Positions 8,407-17,005 of a stretch of DNA of 63,006 nt are shown piece by piece (positions within the stretch are counted from its first letter, which is position 1; each line of letters opens with the position of its first letter). The position numbers and the translations under genes were made by a program. Source of the DNA: Alphaproteobacteria bacterium (GTDB taxonomy: Bacteria > Pseudomonadota > Alphaproteobacteria > DSM-16000 > Inquilinaceae); contig JANQIX010000108.1 of assembly GCA_028281925.1 (NCBI GenBank), positions 1 to 63,006 on the forward strand, read 5' to 3'. The notes beneath the pieces are model-generated. The model was not told the DNA's origin. It ran no database searches and saw nothing but the letters and a program-made list of their open reading frames with translations.

Positions 8407-9018
8407 TCACAACATCCCGCACTCCATCAGCGCCTGACGCAGTCCCTCCGCGCCGATGAACAGGTGTGCGTGCATGCCCACCGCCCTGGCCCCGTCCACA
8501 TTCGCCTGGACATCGTCGATAAACAGGCAGTCTCCGGCGTCCAGATCGTAGGTCTCGAGCAGGCGCTGATAGATCGCCGGGTGCGGCTTGACCTGGCCGA
8601 TCTCGCCGGAAACCACGATGCCGTCGAACCAATTCAGAAACGGCCAGATTTCTCGTTCCAGGTCGAACTTCTCTGCGGAGAAGTTGGTGATCGAATAGAG
8701 CCGCCGTCCGGCCCGTTTCAGTTCCTCCAGGATCGCCACAGTGTCGTCGAAGGCGCGCGGCACCATCTCCTGCCAGCGCTCGTCATAAGCGCGGATCAGC
8801 GCTGCCTGTTCCGGGAACTGTCGGGTCCGTTCAGCGACGGCGTCGGCCCAGCTGCGGCCCGCATCCTGCGCCAGGTTCCAGTCCGGTGCGCAGACGGTGG
8901 CAAGGAACGCCTCCATCTCCGCCTCGTCGGTTATCAGCTTGCGGTACAGGTATCGGGGGTTCCAATCCAACAGAACTCCACCGACGTCGAACACGGGAAC
9001 AGACGGTTGCGCGGCCAT
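8407..9018 (-). CDS. HAD-superfamily hydrolase, YihX/2-haloacid-dehalogenase-like
   Basis: A 203-residue protein. The start at 9018 puts the FDVGGVLLDWNP motif at residues 10-21; the longer frame upstream has no conserved sequence and overlaps maiA. The nucleophile is Asp11. The later HAD motifs are present: the ITNFS segment (motif II), the QVKPHPAIY lysine (motif III) and FIDDVQANVDGA (motif IV). The DxGG form of motif I is usual in YihX-type sugar-phosphate phosphatases and related alphaproteobacterial HAD proteins. The substrate is not predictable. It is divergent from maiA with a short gap. Confidence 0.8.
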   Translation of the reverse strand: MAAQPSVPVFDVGGVLLDWNPRYLYRKLITDEAEMEAFLATVCAPDWNLAQDAGRSWADAVAERTRQFPEQAALIRAYDERWQEMVPRAFDDTVAILEELKRAGRRLYSITNFSAEKFDLEREIWPFLNWFDGIVVSGEIGQVKPHPAIYQRLLETYDLDAGDCLFIDDVQANVDGARAVGMHAHLFIGAEGLRQALMECGML

Positions 9019-9089
9019 GGCCAGGACATCCAGACTTGGCGGGAGAAGAAGCGACCGGCGTGACGCCGAGCGCTCAAGGGATATAGCCC

Positions 9090-9749
9090 ATGGCGAATGA
9101 CGGCACGATGAAGCTCTACACTTATTTCCGGTCGTCCGCCGCTTACCGGGTGCGCATTGCGTTGGCGCTGAAGGATGTGACGGTCGAGCAGATCCCGGTG
9201 CATCTGCGCCGGCAGGAACAGGCAGCGCCGGGCTTCGCGGCTGTGAACCCGCAGCGCTTCGTGCCAACGCTGGAAACCGGCAGCGCTGTCCTGACCCAGT
9301 CGCTGGCGATCATCGAATATCTCGAAGAGACGGTGCCCAGCCCCCCTCTCCTGCCGGCGGACAGCGTCGGGCGGGCGCGCGTGCGGGCGATCGCCCAGCT
9401 GATCGCCTGCGACATCCACCCGATCAACAACCTGAAGGTCATGAACCATCTGCGTGACGCGCTGGAGATCACCGAAGACAACCGCACGGCCTGGTCACGC
9501 CATTGGATCGCTGAGGGGTTCGAAGCACTCGAGGCCCTGCTTGCCGCCAGTCCGCAAACGGGCCGGTTCTGCCATGGCGACAGTCCGGGGCTGGCCGATA
9601 TCTGCCTGGTCCCGCAGGTCTACAACGCAAACCGCGTCGGCTGTCCGCTCGCCCCCTATCCGACGATCGGCCGCATCCATGCGGCCTGCCAAGACCTCGA
9701 CGCGTTCGCGGGCGCGGCGCCCGACCGCCAAGCGGACGCCGATCTCTGA
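9090..9749 (+). CDS. maiA: Maleylacetoacetate isomerase (GST zeta class)
   Basis: A 219-residue protein of normal family length. It isomerises maleylacetoacetate to fumarylacetoacetate in tyrosine/homogentisate degradation, with glutathione as cofactor. The zeta-class signature SSAAYRVRIAL follows the first strand, and the GSH-site segment with QSLAIIEYLEE lies near residue 75. The C-terminal domain has CDIHPINNLKV, typical of MaiA. AAGGGA lies 8 nt before the ATG at 9090; the internal ATG at 9108 is an alternative. The other two genes of the pathway, hmgA and a fumarylacetoacetase-family gene, lie about 7 kb away and not in the same operon. Confidence 0.9.
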   Translation: MANDGTMKLYTYFRSSAAYRVRIALALKDVTVEQIPVHLRRQEQAAPGFAAVNPQRFVPTLETGSAVLTQSLAIIEYLEETVPSPPLLPADSVGRARVRAIAQLIACDIHPINNLKVMNHLRDALEITEDNRTAWSRHWIAEGFEALEALLAASPQTGRFCHGDSPGLADICLVPQVYNANRVGCPLAPYPTIGRIHAACQDLDAFAGAAPDRQADADL

Positions 9750-9765
9750 CCGTCGGCTGCCGGTG

Positions 9766-10521
9766 TCAGCTGCCGCGCGCGCTGGCGATCAGGTCTTCCA
9801 GCACATCGCGGCCGACCGCACCCGGCACCACCTCGTTGCCGATCACAAAGGCCGGCGTTCCATTGATGCCGATGGCCGTCGCCAGTGCATGATTGGCCCG
9901 GATCTCGCCCATAACCTCATCGCTCTGCATGTCGATGCGCAGCTGGTCGACATCCAGGCCGACATCGGCGGCAATGGCGAAGATCAGGTCGTCCGACAGC
10001 TGGCCGCGATGCTCCATCAGGGCATAGTGAAGCTCGTCATAGAGGCCCTGGGCCCGCGAGGCCAGGGCAGCCTGGGCCGCCGTCATGGATGCCGGGCCGA
10101 GGATCGGGAACTCCTTGAACACGACGCGAAGGTCGGGGTCGTCTTCGACCGCATCGAAGACGTCGTCCAGCACGCGCTTGCAGTACCCGCACTGGTAGTC
10201 GAAGAACTCCACCAACGTCACGTCGCCCTCGGGGTTCCCCAGCACCGGCGATGTCGGGCTGAACAGCAGCTCGTCCCGGTTGGCCACGACCTGCGCCATC
10301 TGGCGCTCGGCCTCCAGTTCCTCCTGCCGGGCCTGATAGAGGTTCAGGGCCTCCACCACCAGATCGGGATTGGCCAGCAAGTAGTCGCGCACCACACCTT
10401 CGATGGCTGCGCGCTCCTCATCCGTCATCGCCTCCTGGGCCGACAGCGGGGTTGCCGCGGCACCCATGAGGCACGCGGCAGCAATGGCAGTTCGGGCGAC
10501 GGTCGGCAGGCGGATCGGCAT
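9766..10521 (-). CDS. DsbA-family thioredoxin-fold protein, periplasmic
   Basis: A 251-residue protein with a signal peptide (cleavage near AQE at about 28-30). It has a helical N-terminal extension (residues 31-80) and then a thioredoxin fold with active site CGYC at 111-114 within FFDYQCGYCKR. A cis-Pro loop (NGTPAFVIG) near residue 220 is also present. The extended N-terminal region plus CGYC is typical of Com1/ScsC-like DsbA relatives, which oxidise or isomerise disulfides in the periplasm. The next gene on the same strand upstream encodes an M48 protease, which fits an envelope-quality-control pair. AGGA lies 7 nt before the start. Confidence 0.88.
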   Translation of the reverse strand: MPIRLPTVARTAIAAACLMGAAATPLSAQEAMTDEERAAIEGVVRDYLLANPDLVVEALNLYQARQEELEAERQMAQVVANRDELLFSPTSPVLGNPEGDVTLVEFFDYQCGYCKRVLDDVFDAVEDDPDLRVVFKEFPILGPASMTAAQAALASRAQGLYDELHYALMEHRGQLSDDLIFAIAADVGLDVDQLRIDMQSDEVMGEIRANHALATAIGINGTPAFVIGNEVVPGAVGRDVLEDLIASARGS

Positions 10522-10634
10522 ATCGAAGGTCCTGTCGGTTGCTGAGGTCTCAAGGCATCAGAAGATGACGGGCCAAATATGGCGTAACAAGCGGACAGAT
10601 GGCCACCGTCACGCATTTGTGAGGAATTTTCGCG

Positions 10635-11984
10635 TCAATCCTGCTCCTCGGCCAGCTCTTCCGCAACGCGCCGCACATCCTGCAGCCTGAGCCAGCCGGA
10701 TGACCCATGGGCCAGCAGAGCCTCAGCCCGCTGGGCCTGCTCCACCGCCGCCTCACCGTCGCGCAGCACCAAGGCCTCTTCGGCCAGCGAAAGGGCGGCC
10801 ATCCCCAGATCGCCCTGGCGGCCATAGGCCGTCGCCAACAGCCGCCATGCCATGGAGGGGACCACGCGATCTTCACGGATCGCGAGATTGAGGTCGTCGA
10901 CAGCACCGGCAAGATCGGCGTCGGTGCCGCCGTCCAGCTTGATCTGGGCCAGCGGGATCAGGAACAGCGGCTCGCCCGGCAAGACCGACAACGCCCGTTC
11001 GTAGTACTGCCGGGCCTCTGCCGCGCGACCGCTTTCCAGCAGGATCATCCCCGCGGCCTCGTTGAAGAACGGGTCGTTCGGCGCCATGGCCAAGAGTTCG
11101 TTCATCTCGGCGAGCGCGAGGTCCATCTGGCCGCGGCGGTAATGCGCAATGGCACGGCCGTACGTTGCCGGGATCGATTTGTCCTCCTCCGGGAAGACCT
11201 GCAAAGCACGCCGCGGGTTGAGATAGCCGATCAGCTTCGCCTGCATGCGCGCGAACATCATCTCCGCCTCGGGCGATACGCCCTGCCCGGTAACAGGCGA
11301 CTGCGCCACGTGGTCGCGGATCAACTGGATGCGGTCGAAGGTCAGCGGATGTGTGCGGACATATTCGGATTGGCGGTCGATCGGCAGCAGCTCCTGGTCC
11401 GCCAGCGCTTCCAGGAACGACATCAGACCTTCCGACGAGAGCCCCGCGCGGTCGAGATAGGTCAGCGCGGCCTGGTCGGCGGAACTCTCCATCGTCCGGC
11501 TGAAGCTGAGGAAGCCGCGCGTGGCCACCTGCCCGCCGCTGATGGCGCCGGCACCGACCAGCCCGCCCTCGCCTGTCGCGATCGCCGCGGCAATGCCCAA
11601 AAGCGTACTGATCAGCGCCGTCCGCTGGGCACGCTCAAGCGCATCCTGCCCGCGCGCCAAATGCCCGCCGGCGATGTGCCCAGCCTCGTGCGCCATCACG
11701 CCGATCAGCTCCAGAGGGTTCTCAGCAGTCGTCAGCAGGCCGGTGTTGAAGAACATGTTCTGCCCGCCGGCGACGAAGGCATTCAGCGACTGGTCCTGCA
11801 CGATGAAGATGTTCACCGACTGGGGAACCAGCCCGGCCGCCTGGAAGATTGGTGTCGCAAAGGCACGGAGGATGTGCTCTGTTTCTGCGTCCCGGATGAA
11901 CGAAAGTCGGCGCTGCGCGTTCGCCGCCACCGGCTGCACCAGCACGAACGCGACGATGACGAACCCGACAAGCCATTTCCGCAC
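10635..11984 (-). CDS. M48-family metalloprotease with TPR tail, BepA-like
   Basis: A 449-residue protein. I start it at GTG 11984 because GGAGGAG sits 8 nt upstream and the signal peptide then begins at residue 1 with MRKWLVGF. An ATG at 12011 would overlap the start of the divergent gene. The zinc motif HEAGH is at 99-103 and the third-ligand region MESSADQAAL comes later. The second half is made of TPR-like helices. This is the layout of BepA/YfgC, a periplasmic protease/chaperone for outer-membrane assembly. It is close to a DsbA-like gene on the same strand, which suggests a shared role in envelope protein maturation. Confidence 0.85.
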   Translation of the reverse strand: MRKWLVGFVIVAFVLVQPVAANAQRRLSFIRDAETEHILRAFATPIFQAAGLVPQSVNIFIVQDQSLNAFVAGGQNMFFNTGLLTTAENPLELIGVMAHEAGHIAGGHLARGQDALERAQRTALISTLLGIAAAIATGEGGLVGAGAISGGQVATRGFLSFSRTMESSADQAALTYLDRAGLSSEGLMSFLEALADQELLPIDRQSEYVRTHPLTFDRIQLIRDHVAQSPVTGQGVSPEAEMMFARMQAKLIGYLNPRRALQVFPEEDKSIPATYGRAIAHYRRGQMDLALAEMNELLAMAPNDPFFNEAAGMILLESGRAAEARQYYERALSVLPGEPLFLIPLAQIKLDGGTDADLAGAVDDLNLAIREDRVVPSMAWRLLATAYGRQGDLGMAALSLAEEALVLRDGEAAVEQAQRAEALLAHGSSGWLRLQDVRRVAEELAEEQD

Positions 11985-12009
11985 GAACCAAACTCCTCCG
12001 CAGGGCTCC

Positions 12010-13581
12010 ATGCGTCATTATACCGGACTTGGCACCCTTGTGCCGAAGCTTCTGGCCGCAGGTGCGGCGGCGGCCCTGGGGGCCGGCTGCCAGCTCGCCA
12101 GCGGCGGCACCATCACCATGGGCGATTCCGACCTCGCCAAGATCGAGCGTGGGGCTGCCGTTGCCGACGAGCCCCTGGCGACGCAGGCCGGCCGTGAAAT
12201 CCTGATGACCGGCGGTAACGCGGTGGATGCGGCCGTGGCCATGGCCGGCGTCATGGCCGTCACGTTGCCGTCTCGGGCGGGTTTCGGCGGAGGCGGCCTC
12301 TGCCTGGTCTTCGACGGCTCGGATACGACGGTCCGGACCCTCGACTTCCTGCCACGCGGTACGGGCGGGGCGGCAGGGCCAGCGATGCTGACCGGCCTCG
12401 CCACGCTGCACGCCGAATACGGAACACGGAATTTCGACGGCTTGATGGGCCAGGTCGAAGAGCTGGCCCGGTTCGGGCATCCGGTCTCGCGGGCTCTGGC
12501 CACGGATCTGGCGGCGGTCGAACCCGTTCTCGGCGGCGACCCCGACGTGACAGCGATCTTCGGACGGCCCGGCGGCGGGCTTGTGGGCGAAGGCGCCACA
12601 ATCGCACAGAGCGATCTGGCGGACATGCTGACGACGGTGCGCGCCGGCGGCCTGACGGCCGTCGCTTCAGGACCACTCACGGCCGGTTATGCGGAAGCCG
12701 CCGCTGCTGCGGGCAATCCGCTCTCCCCGGAAGTCGGCTCACGCAGCTTCGCGCGATGGACGGACCCCATCCTGATCGAGGATGGTAGCGATCAGATCTG
12801 GTTCGCGCGCGAACCCGAAGCGGGCGGTGCCGCCGCGGCTCTGATCTGGGCCATGCTGGCCGAGGCGGAAGACTATGACGATGTGGATGCCGAAGAGCGG
12901 CCGCATCTCATGGCCGAAGCCATGGCGCGGGCCCTCGCTGCCGGCGGAACGGTCGGCGTCGTCGACGAGGATGCTGCCGAAGCACTGTTGAGCGGCTATT
13001 CGCCGGATCGGGCGACGGCCCCGGATGCAGGCCGTGCCGGCGATGCCAGTTTCGGTGCGTCGCTCGCCGCTTTCTCCGGCAACTATCTGCGCAAGACCGA
13101 GCTTGGCGTGGCCTGTGCCTTCACCATGAACGGGCTGTTCGGCAGCGGCCGCATCGCCCCGGGCACCGGTATGTTCGTGGCGGGGCCGGAACAGCCGGGC
13201 GTACAGGCCGTTGGCGGCGTGGCCCTGATGATCAACGAGCCGACCGACCAACTCGTCTATGCCGGCGCCGGTTCCGACCTGCTGCCAGGGCTGATCACGC
13301 CGATGGTCGAGACGCTGGTGCTCGAACGGTCCCTGGTCGATGCCATGTCGGCCGCCCGGGTGATGCCGGACTTCTCCAGCGACGCCGTTCTTGTGGAACG
13401 CACGGCGATCGACGCCCTGGGACCGACTTTGGAGCGGCGCGGGCATCAGGTGCGCGGCGCTGCCGGGCTCGGTCGCGGAACGGCAATCTATTGCACGTCC
13501 GGCAGTACGTTCGACGAGAAGACCTGCTATGCCGCCGCCGACCCGCGCGGCTACGGCCTGGCCACGGTCGTCGAACCCTGA
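12010..13581 (+). CDS. Gamma-glutamyltransferase-like protein, probable lipoprotein, with altered active site
   Basis: A 523-residue protein. The ATG at 12010 gives a signal-peptide N-terminus with a Cys after LGAG, possibly a lipobox. GGT landmarks are visible: the GGNAVDAAVA segment with the following GFGGGG early in the protein, and NGLFGSGRIAPGTG, which matches the region just after the autocleavage site of true GGTs. At the place where GGTs have the catalytic Thr (TTH before Y/F-S), this protein reads DASFGA, so the nucleophile and the self-cleavage site seem lost. It may be a non-cleaved, inactive or re-purposed member. It is followed 4 bp later by an aminotransferase gene. Confidence 0.7.
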   Translation: MRHYTGLGTLVPKLLAAGAAAALGAGCQLASGGTITMGDSDLAKIERGAAVADEPLATQAGREILMTGGNAVDAAVAMAGVMAVTLPSRAGFGGGGLCLVFDGSDTTVRTLDFLPRGTGGAAGPAMLTGLATLHAEYGTRNFDGLMGQVEELARFGHPVSRALATDLAAVEPVLGGDPDVTAIFGRPGGGLVGEGATIAQSDLADMLTTVRAGGLTAVASGPLTAGYAEAAAAAGNPLSPEVGSRSFARWTDPILIEDGSDQIWFAREPEAGGAAAALIWAMLAEAEDYDDVDAEERPHLMAEAMARALAAGGTVGVVDEDAAEALLSGYSPDRATAPDAGRAGDASFGASLAAFSGNYLRKTELGVACAFTMNGLFGSGRIAPGTGMFVAGPEQPGVQAVGGVALMINEPTDQLVYAGAGSDLLPGLITPMVETLVLERSLVDAMSAARVMPDFSSDAVLVERTAIDALGPTLERRGHQVRGAAGLGRGTAIYCTSGSTFDEKTCYAAADPRGYGLATVVEP

Positions 13582-13585
13582 CGTC

Positions 13586-14743
13586 ATGGCGCTGAAGACG
13601 GCGAAACGGGGGGCGGTCGCTCCCTTCATCGTCATGGACGTGATGCGCGCCGCGGCGGAACGCGAGGCGAGCCACGGCGACGTCTTGCATCTCGAAGTCG
13701 GCCAGCCAAGCACGCCGGCCCCGCGTGGCGTGCTGGAGGCAGCACACCGCGCGCTCGACGGACATCTGTTGGGCTACACGCTCGCCCTGGGCATCTCGCC
13801 GCTGCGCGCCGCCATTGCCGGCCATTACCGACAGAGCTACGGCCTCGACCTGCCGGCCGACCGCATCGTTGTGACGACCGGCAGTTCGGGCGGCTTTATC
13901 CTGTCGTTCCTGGCAGCCTTCGATGCCGGCGACCGGGTGGCCCTGGCGTCTCCGGGATACCCCGCCTACCGCAACATCCTGCAGGCGGTGGATGTGGAAG
14001 CGGTGCTGCTGCCGGCCGGCCCGGAGACCCGTTACCAGCCCAGCGTAGAGATGCTGGAGGCAACCCAGCGTGAGAGCGGCCGGCTGGACGGCCTGATCGT
14101 CGCCAGCCCGGCCAACCCCACCGGCACCATGCTGTCGGCCGATGAACTGGCCGAGCTGGCGGCTTACTGCAGCACCAACGGCATCCGCCTGATTTCCGAC
14201 GAGATCTATCACGGCATCACCTACGGCAGCGTCGCCGCCGCCACGGCCGCTCGAGACGACCAGGCCATCGTCGTCAACAGCTTCTCGAAATACTACTCGA
14301 TGACCGGCTGGCGGCTCGGCTGGATGGTGGTGCCGGAAAGCCTGCTGCGGGCCGTGGAGTGCCTGGCCCAGAATCTGTTCATCTCGCCGCCATCCTTGTC
14401 CCAGCACGCTGCCGTCGCTGCCTTCGGCTGCGGGGAGGAGCTGGACGCCAATGTCGCCCGCTACGCCGCCAACCGGGCTCTGCTCTTGGAGGCCCTGCCG
14501 CGGGCCGGCTTCGACCGCCTGGCCCCGCCCGATGGCGCCTTCTACCTCTATGCGGATGTGGCGCATCTGACCAATGACAGCCGTGATTTCTGCAAGCGCG
14601 TGCTGGCCGAAACAGGTATCGCGATCACGCCCGGCGTCGATTTCGACCCCGAGCAGGGCCATCGCACGGTCCGCTTCTCCTACGCCGGCAGCACGGCCGA
14701 TATGGCCGAAGCGGCGGAGCGGTTGGAGAAATGGCTGAAGTAG
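13586..14743 (+). CDS. PLP-dependent aminotransferase, class I/II
   Basis: A 385-residue protein starting at ATG 13586, 4 bp after the previous stop; longer in-frame readings lie inside the upstream gene. It has the fold-type I pattern: SPANPTGT near 175, SDEIYHG with the PLP-ring Asp near 205, and NSFSKYYSMTGWRLGW with the Schiff-base Lys near 235. FSYAGS near the C-terminus carries the carboxylate-binding Arg. It is closest by eye to aspartate/aromatic-type aminotransferases in alphaproteobacteria, but the amino-acid substrate cannot be told. The next gene overlaps its 3' end by 13 bp, so they are translationally linked. Confidence 0.85.
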   Translation: MALKTAKRGAVAPFIVMDVMRAAAEREASHGDVLHLEVGQPSTPAPRGVLEAAHRALDGHLLGYTLALGISPLRAAIAGHYRQSYGLDLPADRIVVTTGSSGGFILSFLAAFDAGDRVALASPGYPAYRNILQAVDVEAVLLPAGPETRYQPSVEMLEATQRESGRLDGLIVASPANPTGTMLSADELAELAAYCSTNGIRLISDEIYHGITYGSVAAATAARDDQAIVVNSFSKYYSMTGWRLGWMVVPESLLRAVECLAQNLFISPPSLSQHAAVAAFGCGEELDANVARYAANRALLLEALPRAGFDRLAPPDGAFYLYADVAHLTNDSRDFCKRVLAETGIAITPGVDFDPEQGHRTVRFSYAGSTADMAEAAERLEKWLK

Positions 14744-15234
14744 TGGGGCGCCCTCCGCAGGGGTCGAAAGACTGGACGATCCGCAAGGCAGAGGTTCGCG
14801 ATGCGGACGGCCTGCGGGACTGCCTTGATGCGGCCTATGCCGAATACGCTGACCGCATTCCGGATCTGCCGCCGGTATCGGCGAACTGCGCCGAAGAGAT
14901 CGAAGCGCATCAGGTCTGGGTTGCGGAGTCGGGCGGCATGATCGTCGGCGGTCTCGTTCTCGTGCCTGGAGATGCCGTGATGCTTCTGGCGAATGTCGCC
15001 GTGCATCCGGACAAAAGGGGGGCGGGTCTGGGCCGAGAGCTTCTGGCGCTGGCGGAAACCGAGGCTGCGGACCGCGGATATACCGAAATGCGCCTCAACA
15101 CGCACGTTGACATGCCGGAGACCGCGCGGCTCTACGCGCGCAACGGCTGGCAACAGGTTGCGCGCCGTGAAAACACGATCACCATGAAGAAGCGGCTCCG
15201 GCCGCCGGCGGCCTCAAGCGATAGCGCGCGATGA
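14731..15234 (+). CDS. GNAT-family N-acetyltransferase
   Basis: A 167-residue protein with a single GNAT domain. The acetyl-CoA motif A is VAVHPDKRGAGLGRELL (about 90-106), in the R/Q-x-x-G-x-G/A form, followed by the ARLYARNGW motif B region near 131-139. It overlaps the aminotransferase gene by 13 bp. The acceptor (small molecule or protein N-terminus) is unknown. An inverted repeat follows at 15258. Confidence 0.85.
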   Translation: MAEVVGRPPQGSKDWTIRKAEVRDADGLRDCLDAAYAEYADRIPDLPPVSANCAEEIEAHQVWVAESGGMIVGGLVLVPGDAVMLLANVAVHPDKRGAGLGRELLALAETEAADRGYTEMRLNTHVDMPETARLYARNGWQQVARRENTITMKKRLRPPAASSDSAR

Positions 15235-15257
15235 ACGGCGTTGATCGACACCTGAAC

Positions 15258-15282
15258 CGAGGTTAGTTTCCGCCAAACCTCG
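15258..15282 (+). terminator. Inverted repeat after the GNAT gene, possible weak terminator
   Basis: A 7-bp perfect inverted repeat (CGAGGTT at 15258-15264, AACCTCG at 15276-15282) with an 11-nt loop lies 24 bp after the GNAT stop. It has no T tract, so any terminator role is tentative. Confidence 0.3.
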
Positions 15283-15328
15283 CCAATGGCGATCAATCGA
15301 CAAGATTCTTAAACTTCAAGGCGAACCG

Positions 15329-15925
15329 ATGAGACTGTTGCGTGCGCTCGGCGTATGCGTCGCCCTTACCGTTACGGGCGGCGCCATGTCGTCGTGCTTT
15401 GCGCCAACCTATGGCGACGGAACCGGGGACACTGAGGAATCGAGAGGGCCGGCAATGGTCGCGCTGCTGTCCGACGTGACCGCCCTTCACTACGACAGCG
15501 GCCATGGCACCCAGGTGGAATACATGTCTGCCGACGGGCATGCCTTCCTCTGGTACCCGGGCAATCGATCGGTCGTGCCCGGAGAGTGGCACATCAGGAT
15601 CGGTTCAGAAGCTTGGGGCCCCGGCGATGAGAGCCGCAACGAGCTGGGACCGAACGCGTTCATTCAACGGCACCGCGCCTTTCCATTCGAGTCGACCTTG
15701 TATCTCTGCTTTCGCTACGGACGGAACACCTACAATCCGGTGATGAACATGCGCGGCGGGAACTGGGAGTGCGCGATATCGGAACCCCTATCCCACTGGG
15801 AAGAGATCACCTATGCCGGAGACCTGTTCGGCCTGGCCGAGACAAGGCAGGTCCCTGCCGTGCTGGAGAGCGGCCCGCGGTACACCATCGAAGATCTGCA
15901 GACCATCATTGAAAAGGCGGACTGA
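15329..15925 (+). CDS. Hypothetical exported protein, possible lipoprotein
   Basis: A 198-residue protein. The first 23 residues form a signal peptide ending in a Ser-Ser-Cys at 21-23, which could be a lipidation site, though the lipobox is not classical. The mature part is rich in Trp, Gly and aromatic residues; two further cysteines (in LCFRYG and in WECAIS) might form a disulfide. I do not recognise a domain. It stands alone between the GNAT gene and the convergent fumarylacetoacetase-family gene. Confidence 0.6.
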   Translation: MRLLRALGVCVALTVTGGAMSSCFAPTYGDGTGDTEESRGPAMVALLSDVTALHYDSGHGTQVEYMSADGHAFLWYPGNRSVVPGEWHIRIGSEAWGPGDESRNELGPNAFIQRHRAFPFESTLYLCFRYGRNTYNPVMNMRGGNWECAISEPLSHWEEITYAGDLFGLAETRQVPAVLESGPRYTIEDLQTIIEKAD

Positions 15926-16009
15926 CCAGGGCTCCTGCTCTCCTCCGAACGGCGGCAAGATGTTCGCGTGACCGGACGCAGGGCTTGTCCCAGTCCGACC
16001 AGCCAAAGG

Positions 16010-17002
16010 CTATTCCGGATGGTGCAACACCTCCTGCTCGATCGCGCCGAAGATGCTATTGCCGGCCAGATCCTTCATCTCGATGCGCACGCGGTCGCCG
16101 AACTTCAGGAATGGCGTCTGCGGCGCGCCTGACTTGAGCTGCTCGACCATTCGCTGTTCGGCGATGCAGGAATAGCCGGCCTCGCCGCTGCTGTTGGACA
16201 CCGTGCCGGACCCGATGATCGTGCCGGCCGAAAGCGGCCGTGTGACCGCCGCATGGGCGATCAGGCGCGGGAAGTCGAAGGTCATGTCCATGCCGGCGTT
16301 CGGATGGCCAAGCTCCCGCCCATTGATCTGCGTGATCAGCGGCAGCACGATCTTGCCGCCGTCCCACGCCTCGCCCAGCGTGTCCGGCGTCACCGCCACC
16401 GGCGAAAAGGCCGTCGGCGGCTTGCCGTGGACGAAGCCGAAGCCCTTGGCCAATTCCGACGGAATCAGCCCCCTCAGCGAGACATCGTTCACCAGCATCA
16501 ACAGCTTGATATGGCTGGTCGTCGCGGTCGGACTGACGCCCATGGGCACATCGTCGACGACGACCGCCACCTCAGCCTCGCAATCGATGCCGTAATCCTC
16601 CGACGTCGCAGCGATCGGCTCTGTGGGCCCTAGAAAGCGGTCCGATCCGCCTTGGTACATCAGCGGATCGGCCCAGAAGCTGGCGGGCAGTTCCGCACCT
16701 CGGGCCTTGCGCACCAGTTCCACGTGATGGACATAGGCCGAGCCGTCCAGCCACTGATAGGCGCGCGGCAGCGGCGCCGCGCAGTGGTCGGGGTCGAAGG
16801 GGAAGGCGTCGGCCACGCGCCCTTCGTTCAGCAGCTGATAGATGATTTCCAGCGCCGGGGCGGCGACCGACCAGTCTTCCAGCGCCCGCTGCAGCGTGCG
16901 GGCCACCTGCGGCACGCGCACGGCCCGATCCAGCGCGTCGGCGACGACCACCAGCGTGCCGTCGCGCCCGCCTTCCTTCAGTGAGGCGACTTTCAGCGCC
17001 AC
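16010..17002 (-). CDS. Fumarylacetoacetate hydrolase-family protein (fumarylacetoacetase)
   Basis: A 330-residue protein starting at GTG 17002, only 3 bp after the stop of hmgA, so both are in one operon. FAH-fold metal residues are seen in the DCEAEVAVVVDD segment (about 147-158) and the following VSLRGLIP region. It should cleave fumarylacetoacetate to fumarate and acetoacetate, the last step of homogentisate breakdown. Its length is that of the shorter bacterial FAH enzymes, not the 420-residue eukaryotic type. Adjacency to hmgA makes this role likely; other FAH-fold hydrolases look similar. Confidence 0.85.
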   Translation of the reverse strand: MALKVASLKEGGRDGTLVVVADALDRAVRVPQVARTLQRALEDWSVAAPALEIIYQLLNEGRVADAFPFDPDHCAAPLPRAYQWLDGSAYVHHVELVRKARGAELPASFWADPLMYQGGSDRFLGPTEPIAATSEDYGIDCEAEVAVVVDDVPMGVSPTATTSHIKLLMLVNDVSLRGLIPSELAKGFGFVHGKPPTAFSPVAVTPDTLGEAWDGGKIVLPLITQINGRELGHPNAGMDMTFDFPRLIAHAAVTRPLSAGTIIGSGTVSNSSGEAGYSCIAEQRMVEQLKSGAPQTPFLKFGDRVRIEMKDLAGNSIFGAIEQEVLHHPE

Positions 17003-17005
17003 CGT

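Noticed and set aside
11521..12009. In-frame N-terminal extension of the GGT-like gene
   Set aside because: It would run through the antisense of the M48 protease gene. The ATG at 12010 begins a normal signal peptide.
13295..14662. 455-codon minus-strand frame
   Set aside because: Antisense to the aminotransferase, which has intact PLP motifs. No domain is seen in the antisense translation.
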